DNA from: Acanthornis magna
Lineage: Eukaryota; Chordata; Aves; Passeriformes; Acanthizidae
Direction of reading: 5' to 3'
Length of the DNA: 64,000 bases
Assembly (NCBI GenBank): GCA_036785705.1
Contig: JAWUZG010000159.1
Span: 4,278,001 to 4,342,000, forward strand
The translations under genes were made by a program, and so were the position numbers. The notes under the pieces are model-generated. The model had not been told where the DNA came from. It saw only the letters and a program-made list of their open reading frames with translations, and ran no database searches. Below are positions 39,859 through 52,344 of this stretch, piece after piece. The number at the start of each line of letters is the position of its first letter. The first letter of the stretch is position 1.

Positions 39859-42029
39859 GACCAAGAAATTAGGAATTTCTGGTTCTGGGTCTCAATTTAC
39901 TTTCCAGAATGTACCTCTGGTGCTCATTCAGGCTGTGAGCCACGCTGCTCCTAATCCTAAATAAAACCTGGGATTTAGCATGGGCTTGAGGTGCTCCTCT
40001 AAATCAGAAATCAAGACTAAAGGATTCAAAAGACATTTATGTCAATTCTCTGCTTACCCTTCTGCAACTTCCTATATCAGGAATCACGCAGGATCAGGAG
40101 CTGTTAACTGCAGGTACTTAGTGCTGAATTCTAACCCTAAACTTTTCAGAATTATAGGAACCAGAAATAAAGAATGGTTAACCCAATTCTACCATGTCAG
40201 AGTACCTCACTTATTTGGACACACAACTTCTGCTTTTCCTAACCCTGTCTTTATTCTGGCCTTTCAAAGTCACTTACTTCCCTAAAACTTTGCTAACACT
40301 GCCTGCACTGAGCTTCCACAGGCACTTCCTTTCCTGGCTTTATCCCTAGAGATGGAATGGGCAGGAAAGGAAGAAGAATTGAGAGTCCTGAAAATACAAC
40401 TACCAACAGCTATTTAAGGGCTGGCTTTTGGGCTCAGAAACAGGGAATTCCTTTCATTGCTATACATCTCTGCCATCCTTTGACTTGCATCACTTTTAAT
40501 CATCCCTCTGTTGCCATGGTGCATATGAAGCTCTCAATGGTGAGCTCCTCACTGTCTCTGCACTGACAATAACAAAGAGCACAGATGGCCACTGCTATTA
40601 TTTTCACTCCCTCTGTGTCCTCGTGCACTGATGGAGTCTGGAAAATGTCTCTGTTTCTCCACCCATACAATACTGACCACCACAAAAGCTGCTGGAGCAG
40701 CAATAACAAGATGGAGCACAAAGAGTTTCAAAAATTTCTGCCTCCCAGTGAGAAAAACATGCGAGCTCGTACATCACAGACAGAGGGTCCTAAAAAGGGG
40801 ATTGAAATGAAAAAAAAAATAGGAATAATATGCTTTGATAGCACCTGCTTAGAGGAAGCAAGGGCAGAGAATCAACAGTAACTTGGGGCTGTTGGTGGAG
40901 CTCAGTTCTCTGGTCCTTCTTTGATAAAACTGCCACTGACGCAATGAGTAACGCTGAAAAAAGGCAAAAAATGGCATTGTGCCAAAAATCATCAGCTGCT
41001 AAATGCACTGATTCATCAAAATACGGCAGAGAATACTTCATCCTTTCATGCTCTCCATATCCCTATGAAGTATCCTGTCTTCCTGAGACTTTTTAGAGAT
41101 ATTCTGCCTTAGAAACCTGGAGAAAAGGTTTGCCAGGTGAAAGCAGAGTATTTTGGACAGCAGTAAGCAAAGCATGTCTATCAAATCTGAAGGATGAGGT
41201 TAGAAAATAATTCTTGTAAACCAAACAACTTCAAGGTCTCTAAATGGTCTTGTGGATGGCCAAGTGTTTAAATCTCAGGACAGCTTAATCCCAAAAAAAC
41301 AGTTTTAATGTAAAAGCTAATTTCATGGGAAAAAAAAAAAAGCATGAAACAGAATTTTTGCCTTAGTATTTTGTGTTTGAATGCTCTGCATGTTCCAATG
41401 TCAACATTGTTTCCTCTTTTTGTGTGTTATATTTTGGGGGTGAAAGCACAACATTGTAATGCAGCCTTTTTTTTGATGTTCAGCTACATCAAGATTGGAC
41501 CAACACTTTATCTTTCTATCAAAATTTTTTGATTCTTGTTTCTGATTGACAACTGTGAGAGGCAAAGTCTGAGGTGTTCTCTAATATGCAAACCAGAGAC
41601 ATTATTTACACTATTTGTAGTAGAATTTATGATAGACAAAACCGGTTTTGAAAGTTATTTTCCTTAAAGAAATCATTTTGCTTCTGATACCCAACTGTTT
41701 TGCATTTAGCAGCAAGTGATTGATGAAGGAAATCAGTTAAATATTAGAAGTTCTGTATTTTTATAGTTCATTTTTCTCAACAATTCCATATATGCTTTTG
41801 CTCTCTCTCATGAATTCTGAGCTCTATATTCAGTAATCACTCTTTCTAACAACCTAAATATGTACTGCATTATTTGTGAATTAGAGAGCAATTTATTTGG
41901 GGGTTTCAGAAAATTACTTTTCTTCTGGGTGCTATTCTGCAATCTATCCATTTTGTCTTTTATCTGCAATTGCTTGGATGTCACATGAGCTTTAAGAGAT
42001 ATTTCATACAGATGTGAATTGCAGGATTT

Positions 42030-42046
42030 AAAAAAAAAAAAAAAAA
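42030..42046 (+). repeat. Poly-A run (17 A)
   Basis: An uninterrupted run of 17 A followed by GAGAG. No transposon body is recognised upstream. Confidence 0.9.
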
Positions 42047-45000
42047 GAGAGTTTCAAAGAAAAGATCCAGCTTTGATTGTGTCCAGAAGGAAAAAATAAG
42101 CTCAATGAACACAAGGCAAAACTAAGGAACAAAACCTTGTACAGAGCTGCTGTAACATAAATATATCTCTATAATAAGATGCCTACAGCCACACAAACAT
42201 GGATCTGCCAATCAGTTCCAAGTTCCTACACCACTATGAAGCAGGATTGCCCCAGCATCCTCCTAAAACTTCTTTCAGAAATTTCCACACTGAGATGTAT
42301 TTTTCCTATGGATTAGAAGACTCCACCTGACCCTAAAACATTCATTCAGTTGGGGTTTGTGAAATGCATTCTTCACATATTGGAGTTAAACAAGCTTTAA
42401 AGGCTCAGTTCAAGACTCACATATCCACTGGAGGCACCTGGTGCATAATTTAAATAAAATATGGACACAAAAAGGAAATTTACATTACACAACAAGAAAC
42501 ACTTGGCAAACTACATCATCCAACAGCTAAAGAGAAACATATTTGTGCTGCACACTTAAAGTGCTAATGTACAGCAAAGTAAGCAATTAACACTGAGATG
42601 TGAGATACGATTTAGCACTCCTTTTTCATGTGTAACCCAAGTGACAAAAAGGCCACTCGAGTTTCTTTTCCCTTCTCCTGCCTCACCCTCCTGAGCACTG
42701 CCTGCAGTGGGAATGAAAACAAAGGCTTTTGTACCTCCTAACTCACAGACGAGGTGAATTTTAGCATTTCAAGGGTGTGGACCAAAACCTGAGAAGGTTT
42801 TCTTAACCTGGAAGTAAGGTTAACTTCATCTTTTGCCTCTGTGCCAAATCTGCAAATTTCATAAAACAGTTTGTATAGAAATTACAGCCCTGCAACATAT
42901 GCAGAAGCCAACCCACTGGAAGGAGAAAAGGCTTCTCTCCAGCTGGTCTGGTGCTAAAAACAAACCCATGCGACAGTCAGGAGCACTGTTTTCATCCTGG
43001 CTGGCAACTCCACCAACCCCTTCCCAAAGCTCTTCTCCTCTCTCTCATCTCATCCCATGCTCTGGTGGAAAGTGTTTTTGCACAGCTCCTCAGCCCTTTC
43101 CTTCTGCAGGGAGACTGCCCATTGTGCCTCTCAGCCCAGCTCCCAGCTCTCCTGAGCTCCTCTAGGAGCTGCCAGGGCTTTTGTCTCTCATTTGACTCAA
43201 GTTGCAGTATGTGCTGCGTCAGAGATTAATAATTTTGAGGTTTTTTTACATAAAGCTTCCTGTGACCACACATTGGCAAATGGCTGTGGATCTAATTTGT
43301 CGATAGTAACCTATGTGCAATTTGACTATGAGAAAACAGTGATTGTAGAGCTGGAGCAACAACTTCAGCTTAACTCAGCAGTAACATAAATGTCAGGCCC
43401 AGATAAATGTTGGTCCAAAGCAGGAAAATGTGCATTAAATTCACCTCCAGCAGGAAAACAGGATGCACGCACATTCCCACAGAGTGGGATGCATTTCACA
43501 AACCACCAGAAAAGCGCAAAAACCAAGATGCCCTGAATTAGATTCCCTCTGGATTAGGAGAATTTAGGACATCAAACCCACAGCATGAATATTATCCTCA
43601 CTCAAGCAACTCAGCGAGTGAAGTTTTCTTACCTAGAAGCACCCATTTAGCAGGAAGAGTTTGTTTGCTGCCTTAAAGGTGCTATAAAGCCTTTACACAT
43701 CCTTAGAGACTCGTGTGCCTAAACTGCTCTGGAACCTGGTTTGGGAAGTTTGTAAACAGGTTACAACCACATTGACCAAAAAATCTGGCCTATGACTCCT
43801 GTGTGTGTTTTGGAGTCAAACCTTTTTCCAGGCTCCTCGGTGACATTTAATTAGAAGTCTGCGTGGCACATTCAGCCTCATGTCAGCAAAATACCTTGGG
43901 TAAACAGCAGCAAGCAAACTTCAATGGGTTTATTTACCACACAGTTAATAACCTGGATGAACTATTTGTCTTGGGTCTAATATTTATTTTGGCAGAAAAC
44001 TTGATACACATCCTTTATTCTTTTTGCCTCTCATATGTACGGAAATTTTAGAAATATCCATTGACAAATAGCAAAGTTCAGAACCTTTTCCTGAAAATAA
44101 ACACTGCTCTATTGCTTTTGTATCAAAATGTTACCAAGCACTGAATTCACTCAACAAAAAACAGAAGGTTCTCTTACTGTCTCATACTTGTATCCTTCAC
44201 TTCTTTTAAACACACAGAAACGCTCTCAAGAGAACATGTAGCACACCGAATTACTTTATTTTCAATAAAATCCAGCAGTGGTACTGTAGTAACCATCTTC
44301 ACCATGATTAATGTAGGAAACATTTGGACAACATGTTATTACTATTCTAAATTGCACTTGCTTGAGTTAATTCTTCTGCATGGTTACAAAAATATAAAGA
44401 GTTCTGAGTTGTTAATTGCAACATTCATCCTCTGAGATAAGATGAGATTTGAAGAACAAGTGCATGTTGCTGAAAGAGTTTTAGTTTGAGAATCTGCAAA
44501 CTAAAGAAAAGGGTGCAACATATTGTAAAAGTCACTCTTTGGGCTATCAAACCAAAAGATTACAATGCCAATGACGTCCTTAATTAAAGATTTCTGTTAA
44601 GCTTCAAGACCATAATGTGCTTCCAGCTTAATGCTGTGACAGAAAGCTGTTTTATTCTGCACTTTTATGCTGTTTTTCCTCTTATCACTGCTGCTGAGTG
44701 TTACATCCTCTCGTCCTACAACAGCATTATCTGTTTCCCAGGCAAGGTAACACGAAGTTGTGATGGATTCAGATGCACTGGGGTTGTTAATCACAGCACA
44801 GAGGGACCTGGGCACTGCTTGTCCCTGTAGATTTCACAGATTGTTCATATGACACCTTTGGAAACCTTTATCCTCAGCCCATCCAGTCCCCAGGAAATGT
44901 AGGTTTTGTATATGAAGAGAAGTACAGGGATGTGATTGAAATATGGAATTGGGAAAGAATATGGATAGAGCATTAGACTCCCTCTCCTGTAACTTCCACG

Positions 45001-45849
45001 GCTGCAAGTGATTGATCCTGCGGAAGGCTGAGTGTCAGGGAGCAGATTCCTTTTTCTGGTGACAGAGGAACTGTTCAAGCAGGGTCTGAAGGTTTCATAG
45101 ACCGAAAAACACATTTGCTCCAGTCTTTCCTAGTAACAGCCAGACTAAGTAGCCAGAAGAAATAACTTTCCTGTTTGTAATCAGCTATAGAACAATTACA
45201 CTTTCTGTGCAAAGATTAAAGTTCTGGAGAATTGAGAGATGCTCAATTCCAATAAAATAATAGATACTGCATCTGAATTTAGCATTGTTGCACAAAAATT
45301 TTCTTTCAATAGCAGTCAATTCATTTTCTATTTGGCCCATAATACTCCTAAAATCCTAAATATCAGCACCACAAACCTAAAGTGCAGAGTCAATCACCAT
45401 TGATTTTCGATAACTAACACAGGACAGTTTTGAAATGTATCTACAGAAAATATTCGATAATTCATTTTACACTCTGAAATGCTTAAGTGGGATATTTGCC
45501 AGTAAATCCAGAAAAAAGATATTTAACCCTAAAAGTGAAACTGTTGCCGTAAATAGTCCCTCTCTGTAGTTACAACTCTGCTTTTGCAAACTTGCAATCT
45601 AATTATTCCATGCTTCAATATCCCAAAGGCAACTATGCATTTTTCAAAAGTTATTGGATCGTAATCAGTGCTTTCAGCCCGACTTCCAGACAAAGCCTAC
45701 CCAATGCCTTATTTATTAATAATGGCACATGCTTTGATTTATATTGTATGCATTCAGCAAAGAATCAGCCTGTCTCTGGTGCAAAGCAAGCTCCCTCATT
45801 TAGAGGATAAAGATGTTTCACCTTCAGCCCAGACAGAGCTGCTGAGGAG

Positions 45850-46390
45850 TCAGAGCAAAGCTGAGGGTTCGGCTCTGTAGGGAAAGAACAGGTGTGTCAT
45901 GGAAAGCTGGGAGTAGGGAGAATGCAGGGACTGCACAGAAATGGGAAAATTGCCGATATCAGGGCACAGGTACCACGCGCACCGCGGCAGCAGCGCCGGC
46001 GCCAGGCAATGCTCGTTCCTCCTGCACTTCAGGGAGAACATGTTCAACTGGGATTTGCTGCTCTCTCTACACAATTGTTCCTCTTCCTTCTTCTGGTTTC
46101 CCTGTGTGGCTGGAGGAACAAAGAGATCCACGATCACCTCCTTAATCTGCTCTAATTTCACCAGCCACGATCTGCCTAGACTTTTGATTTCACTGAGAGT
46201 TTGTTCCTCTTTTCCTTTCTGCCACTTCAGGCTTTCGCCTACACTCAGAGAACATTCCTTGATAAACTGCAATGGGATTTCAGCTGGGGGAAAAGAGGAT
46301 TTAGGGACCACAAGGAAACTGAAAGTCATGTTTTTCTTTAGGAAAAGTGGATTGGTCATTTTGCCTGCTTTAAAAACCACTCAGATATAA
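45850..46390. other. Segment open on both strands with CpG-dense core
   Basis: About 530 bases are open in a 176-codon reverse frame (45850-46380) and in a 149-codon forward frame (45941-46390). The reverse translation has a lysine- and glutamate-rich middle part that looks more protein-like by composition, but I recognise no family. On the reverse strand a strong acceptor-like tract (pyrimidines ending CCCCCAG) lies just before 46283; a matching strong donor is not evident. At 45973-46008 there is a dense cluster of CpG, including CGCGC, CCGCGG and GCCGGCGCC, in otherwise CpG-poor DNA. It could be an exon with a small CpG-rich core, a decayed processed copy or chance. Confidence 0.3.
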
Positions 46391-47036
46391 TGAATCGATC
46401 TGCGCAGTTTTAGGAGAGAGAAACCATAAAATTATTTCAAAAGAAAGTAAGAGTATTATAAGGGCACAAAATAAAGGAAAAGAAAGCCCAGACAAATTTA
46501 AAAATACATTACTGGCACCCACTTCATACCACCTAACTTTTTAGGAACTGTTTTATGCTTAATACAACTGACTTTCTTTTAGGCTGAAACACTCTGTACC
46601 CTTGAAAATTTTTTTCTTCAAATCTCAATTTATAGCGTATGGCAGCACAAAGGAATTTATGAAAAGCTGGAAGGTATCTTTACCTTGCCAGTCCACTAAA
46701 AATCTTTTTATCAGAAAAAACAAAACAAACTCAAAAACCCCAAAGAAACAAACACAGAAAAAAGAACTGAAAATCAAAGTTCCATGTTTATTGCAGATTT
46801 AACCATTCTGTTCCTGGGCTCTGTTCATGCATCCCCATGAAGAGTGAGGAGTTACCACAAGATCAGGGACAAGTAGGGATCAAGCATATGATACACAGAA
46901 AATTTAACTTTATAGACTTTCGGTATTATCTGGAAGCCAAGTGGTAGTCCATGGCTGGAGAACACAATCTGTTCAAGCTAGAGGGAATTTTTGGCACTGA
47001 CGTGCTGAGATTTCAACTGGAAGAATATTAATCCCA
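46391..47036. other. Unique AT-rich sequence, no gene seen
   Basis: Unique sequence between the bidirectionally open segment and the first CR1 fragment. An A-rich stretch at about 46715-46790 contains many AAAC and AAAG units. No other feature is supported. Confidence 0.55.
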
Positions 47037-47150
47037 GAAGATATTCAAACCTTGATGGCCAAGGCCCTGAGCAGCCTGATCCAGGCTGGCCCTGCTCCAA
47101 GTGGGGTCTCGGGTGACCTCCAGAGGTTCATTCCAGTCAACTATTCCAAC
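47037..47150 (+). mobile_element. CR1 LINE fragment, 3' end
   Basis: The segment runs AGATATTCAAACCT, then GAGCAGCCTGATCCAGGCTG, CCCTGCTCCAAG, GGGTGACCTCCAGAGGTTC and ATTCCAGTCAACTATTCCAA. The order of these blocks matches the 3' end of the CR1 non-LTR retrotransposon of birds and reptiles. That region runs from the end of the reverse-transcriptase reading frame into the 3' untranslated region. Only about 115 bases remain, which is typical because most CR1 copies are 5'-truncated. The terminal octamer repeats are degraded. It is diverged from the general CR1 pattern, so it is old. Confidence 0.85.
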
Positions 47151-47879
47151 ATTTTATTTTAAGGCTTAGAAGTACTAAAGGCAATGGGTTTTTTTAATAG
47201 CTCTGTAATCAGGATAAAAACCTCACTGCATCAAGAAGCTACAGTAAATACAAGAAACACTTGAGAAGACAATGCTATCAATAGCAAAAGAGCCTGACTC
47301 AGTGCCCAAATTCTCTTCCTTTCTTGTAGTCCTAAAAAAGATGTTTAAAAAACAATTCCAGAACAGCAGACATTAATATCCAATAGACATTCCCTGCACT
47401 GCCATCTGGCCTAAATTTCTTTCCATTCCATTGAATCTCTTGCATTAGTAACTGGCATTTCAAAGGGAGACTTTCCACACAAATGCTCCGTTGTCACTAT
47501 GATTGGTGTTGCTTTTACATTTTAAAGTCTGGGTTTTGTCTGGGAAAATGGGAGTGCTTCCTTAACAGCTAATACCAGTAAGGTGAGGAAAAATAGCACA
47601 TGGTAAGATATTAATGTCCAGACAGATGCTATTGAGGAGTTCATCTTAAATCACTGCAAGGCCAATATATTTCATGCCTATAATTGCTGCTCAAAGTTCA
47701 CAGTGGCATTTTGCTGATGTGCCTAAAATAGACTTCGTGGGTGCTGTTGGAGCTGATTTGACAGTAGGTAAGGCATAAGGGGCAATGATCCAGCTGAATG
47801 CCTGTCTGACTCATTTTGATAAGTGTACAGCCTCTGCAGAAACTTCTTAATTGCTCCAATATTCTTCGGTTGTTCCTGT
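47151..47879. other. Unique sequence between CR1 and hairpin
   Basis: I see no gene or repeat family here. It is AT-rich sequence with short unrecognised open frames on the reverse strand near 47700-47950. Confidence 0.5.
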
Positions 47880-47922
47880 TCACAGACTCCGTGAGAAAGG
47901 TCATCAATCACGGAGTCTGTGA
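47880..47922. repeat. Perfect 15-bp stem hairpin
   Basis: The arms TCACAGACTCCGTGA (47880-47894) and TCACGGAGTCTGTGA (47908-47922) are perfect reverse complements around a 13-base loop. The next outward pair is a G-T wobble and the stem then stops. Each arm is itself nearly palindromic. The total of 43 bases is too short for a usual microRNA precursor. No transposon flanks are recognised and no target-site duplication is evident. The origin could be a snap-back replication event, a tiny foldback element or a structured RNA element. Confidence 0.9.
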
Positions 47923-50900
47923 GGTTTTTATGTTTTGCTTGCTTAACAAAATACATTTTAAAGAAAGTAAAACCAGTTAATAAGAACTTAAGGAGGTTAT
48001 GATGTTCCCTCTCCTAATGGCAAATTTGGAACATGAATCATTTAGTATCTGTATTAGAGGGAGGCACAAGCTTAGTGCTAAACCTTGCTCTTATTCGTGC
48101 TTTGCAAGAGAAAACATTGCCTCTGGTATTTAGATGTGATAATGGCAGTAATGAATCCACTAATTACCAACTTGTGATATACGGAAAGGGAAAGAGTAGG
48201 AAATCCCATATTCTGGTCCTGGGCCTGGCACTGAGTTCAAGACAAGGCATTGAGTAGTTTTACATTTTTGATGAGCCATGGAAGAGCTCAGCCTGCATGT
48301 GAAAATGTGCAACAGATCTGGGGAGATCTGAGGACACACAGCTACTTCCCAGATTTTGGGACATTCTCATCACCTCCACATGATCGGGACAATAGTGGCT
48401 CTTCATCTGGGGCACAAAGAAAGGTCAGCCTTGGTGCATGGCCCTTCTCTCCTGCTCCGATCCGAGCGTTGCTGTGAAAAATGTGCCAAAATTGAGTGGG
48501 TTGACTTTAATTCATGGTTGGACCCTTTTACTTCGGAATAATCTTGTTGCATAAGAAGGAGTTTTCATTCCAGGAAATATACCAGGCCTGAATTCAGCCC
48601 TTTGTGTCTAATACTGTGTACATTTCAGATCGCATCGAGGTTGCCATAGGAACAAAAAGATTTGTATTGAATGGCAGAAAATTCAAAAAATATGATATAT
48701 GAATCCTGCATAATTTGTTGACAGCAAATATTCATTGCCTGAGGCCTATATCACTTTAAAATTACACATTTCTGCTAAGAAAGAAATGGAAAGCTTGATA
48801 AAGCAATTAAATTTACAGAATATTCACATTTTTTCCACTTGCTGCTTTTGGAAATACTTTTTTCTAGACATATTTACATATACCATCTCCAGTTAGGGAA
48901 TTCTCCCTGGTTCTGCCAGTGGGTATTTTAAAGAGAAAGAAATCTGTCAATTATGCAAAAAACAGCCCCCAAAACATTGACTTCTACCCTCCCACTGTCC
49001 CTTTATATTTGCCCTTCCAGTCCAGCCTCTCATTTTAAGTATATTTGCAATATTATCTCCAAATACTTTTGAACATTTTCCTACTCCCCATCATTAAGTA
49101 GCCCAAAATCTAAACTTCCATTACATTTCCTTTTGTTGCAGATATTTTCATCTCTGCAACTCCAACGTTCCAACCTCAAAGCCTTTCCTTCCAAACCAAA
49201 CCCAGAGCAATAAGTTCTCTCCCCCAGACTTTATTTGATATAGTAACAGATGGATCCCAAACTGCAGAAAGACACCCACTGACTTCAAACCTGGAAAGAT
49301 TTAAGTGCATCTGCAATGTGCCAATTCCCACTGATTCCCACATTCCGGTGGAAAACTCTAAAGGAGAGGATTTGATAAAATCATCGTGAGAAAAACCACA
49401 GCTCCACGCATGGAAATCCCTGTGATTGCACCGGCCTGGTTTTGGGGAAAGAAACACTCCTCTGGTGTTTCACTGCAAATAACAAAAGCCAAACCATGTT
49501 TTGCACTGGGAGGAGGAAGGAAATTTTTTTTCACACTTAGCTCTGAAGGTCACAGAAAATTGCAGAGATTCACAATCAATGCCATGAAGATATTTTGGAC
49601 ACTGAACTGCTGTAGTTCTGGCTGCAGCAGAGAGAAGGAATTCCCCCTCTAAAGTTTTTATCAGATGCCTCACTGAGAACTGCATCACATGATGAAATCA
49701 TTGCTCTTATCCTTGCACTGGATAATTAAATGGAGAGAAAAAACAGTATTACAAAATCAATCCTTACCAAGCAGCATCTGCAGCACTAACTTTACAGCAA
49801 ACCCTTTCCCCAACCCAAGGAATTAGAGGAAAATAAACTGCAAACTTTGTTGAGTAAATTATAATACCAAATGAAATAATTTTTATCTTTTTGTGGACAT
49901 TCCAGGAATGGAAAATAATTTATTCCCTAAAGTCCTTGAATGATGAATATTTTGATTTATTTCAAAAGGAATCAAAAGAGTCAGAGAGTGTGTGAATGTA
50001 ATGAATTTTGCTGCTGATTCTGGGTAGAAGTGCAAATGGATCTATCATCTCCTTCTTGCCCATTAATGCTAATGCATGTGCATTGAAAAGAGAATATAAT
50101 CCATAATATATGCAAAAAATCTGCATTATTGTTGGTAGAAGAGTTACACTTGTCCTTGGGCTTTAGTAATATTCTCTGCTGGTACTCTTTTGTTTAATAA
50201 AAGCATCATTATTTTTCCTTTTAATTGAATAGTTACACTTCAGAGCAGCATTAGTAAGACCATTTCCAACTGAATTTTTACTATAACTACCCCATCCTCC
50301 TCTTTATATCTCTTTAGGGAGGAGTGAATCTGCCTCCAAAACTTGAGAGAAGCCAAATACGATTACCTTTGAAGGTACAAAAACTGTTTAAAAACTTCCC
50401 TTCTGAAATAATTTTCTAGTTTCTTCCCATAAGCCTTGTCCTGTGAACACCACGAGCCTTTTCCCCCATCTCTGGCACACCCAACGTCATTTCCATGGTG
50501 CCCAGCCCTGCCCAGCCTCGCCCAGAGCACACCCAGGGCAGGGAAAGGGTTGGCCTTGGCTGCTCTCGCTCTGCAGAGAGAAAACAAGCAGCCCTTTCTG
50601 GGAGCTGAATCGGAACTGCCACAAAAATGACAAGTTAGTCTCAATAAATTCAGATTTAAAACCAAAAAAGCTAAAGCAAACCCCCCAAACCCACCAAAAC
50701 TATTGGCAATATATAGAAAGAAAGGAAAAATCTGCCCAGGCTTCCTCTTCTACAGCAAAATTTTTACTCTATCACTCTCCAAGCTCAGGTGGGAATGCAC
50801 CTTGGCTCGTTCTGGTCTCATTTTCCGTTTCTTGTTCTTTTGTGAGACAAAATATTGTTTTCTGCAACAACAAAAATAATTAAAATATTCCTGACTGTAC

Positions 50901-51972
50901 AGAGGAGAAAAGAAATCCCTGATAGAGCTGAACAATCCATGGCAGAATCTATCATCTGGAAAAAGTGTTTTTGAAACAACAGTGGTTTATGTGTTCAGGT
51001 AAATTGCTCTATGACTTCCCCAAACAACTTTACATGTTTTCTCTCCCTTGCTGAGGTAACAAATATCACAAGTATTGTTTTCAGCACTTTCTCTATGCAG
51101 ATTTCTGTTACAAATATTCTCTAGCAGCCATTATTTAACAATTCAGGCGATGGCAGGTGATCATCTGAGCCAGATACCTCCCATCTGCTCAGCTCCTCCA
51201 ACTTCCAGCTTGTAAATCTTGGATGGAAGCGTTTAATTTGAATTATTTTCTAACACACCTGCACAGTTTAATTCCCTTTGTTCCTTCCCTTGGATAGATT
51301 TGGAAACAAAGAACAATCCCCCTCTGCACACCTCAGAGTTCCAAGTGTAGAGGGAGGTTAAGATTAAAGTTGCAACTGATGGGAAAGCAAACCAAAAAAC
51401 AAAGCTAAAAAAAAAACAAAAAAAAAGACTTAAAACTTAAATTATTTTCAAGCCACTTAAATATTTTTTCCCACTCAATCACAGTGCTGAGTCCAGAGAG
51501 GAATCTGAACATGATTGTGTCTCGTGGTATGAATTAAATTTTCATTTCAGGTGCCATAATGGAAATGACCCTAATTCAGATTCTTTAGAGAAGATGTTTG
51601 CCCCTTGTCATCAGCTTAAATTTAATTTAAGAGAACATGAAAAAAAATTAAAAAATTAAAAGGTATAAATCACATCCCTGTGTTTGTTTTACTCACGTGA
51701 TTTTTGTGAGGGAATGCTGGAGAAATAAAGAGCAAAGAGGCAAAGAGAGCACTGGAAATGTTTTGACTGAAAGTGTTTGTAAAAATGTTTTCTTCCTGTC
51801 AAAATAGGACATCAGTATAGAAAACTTCCCTAAAAATGAGACTTAAGGCCATACTGGTCAGGGTAGAATTGAATGGGGAAGTTGGATCCTTGAAGTTTAA
51901 TGGGGAAGGACTCCCAAGATTTGATTGTACAAAAGCAGTGCATTAAAACAAACACAAAATATTTTTCTTAAT
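47923..51972. other. Unique AT-rich sequence, no gene seen
   Basis: I recognise no gene or interspersed repeat in this 4-kb stretch. A GC-richer pocket near 50440-50630 gives overlapping frames of up to 146 codons that are unrecognised. Further A-rich simple sequence appears around 51400-51430 and 51640-51660. Confidence 0.55.
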
Positions 51973-52078
51973 AAAAAAAAAAAAAACGCAAAAACCAACC
52001 AAACAAAAAACCACAAAAAAACCCCAGCAAAAAAAAAAAAAAACCCACAAAGAAACAACAACAACAAATTCCAAGCAA
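51973..52078 (+). repeat. A-rich simple sequence
   Basis: A run of 14 A (51973-51986), then AACC/AAAC-type units, then a run of 15 A (52029-52043), then AAC-type units including ACAACAACAACAA. The tract is strongly strand-asymmetric (A and C on the forward strand) and probably variable in length. Confidence 0.85.
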
Positions 52079-52314
52079 ATCCAATCAAAAGCCAGATGAC
52101 TTATATCAGTGGAAAAATCACATGTAGCAGTTTTGTGCTGCATCATAAACATCCTGCTCCCACGACAAGCCTCCAGCACAGCTCTCCTTCCTTTAGGCCA
52201 GGCCGCAGCTCAGGAGGGGCTGCAGGAATTCTGAATAAGTAGAAATTTTACGAGCAGAGGGTGGTGACACTTTGCACCAGGCTGGCGCCACAACAAACAG
52301 CTCAGGGGGCCAAC

Positions 52315-52344
52315 AAATAAATAAATAAATTAAATAAATAAATT
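52315..52344 (+). repeat. (AAAT)n microsatellite
   Basis: Roughly seven AAAT units with one interrupted unit (ATTAAAT) in the middle. This is a short tetranucleotide repeat. Confidence 0.9.

Larger units (their letters stand above)
38771..45849. other. Unique sequence with scattered poly-A runs
   Basis: I recognise no gene or interspersed repeat. Poly-A runs occur at 39841-39858 (18), 41330-41341 (12) and 42030-42046 (17). None has an identifiable retrotransposed body on the expected side. A 119-codon reverse frame at 39364-39723 and other short frames are unrecognised. Confidence 0.55.
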
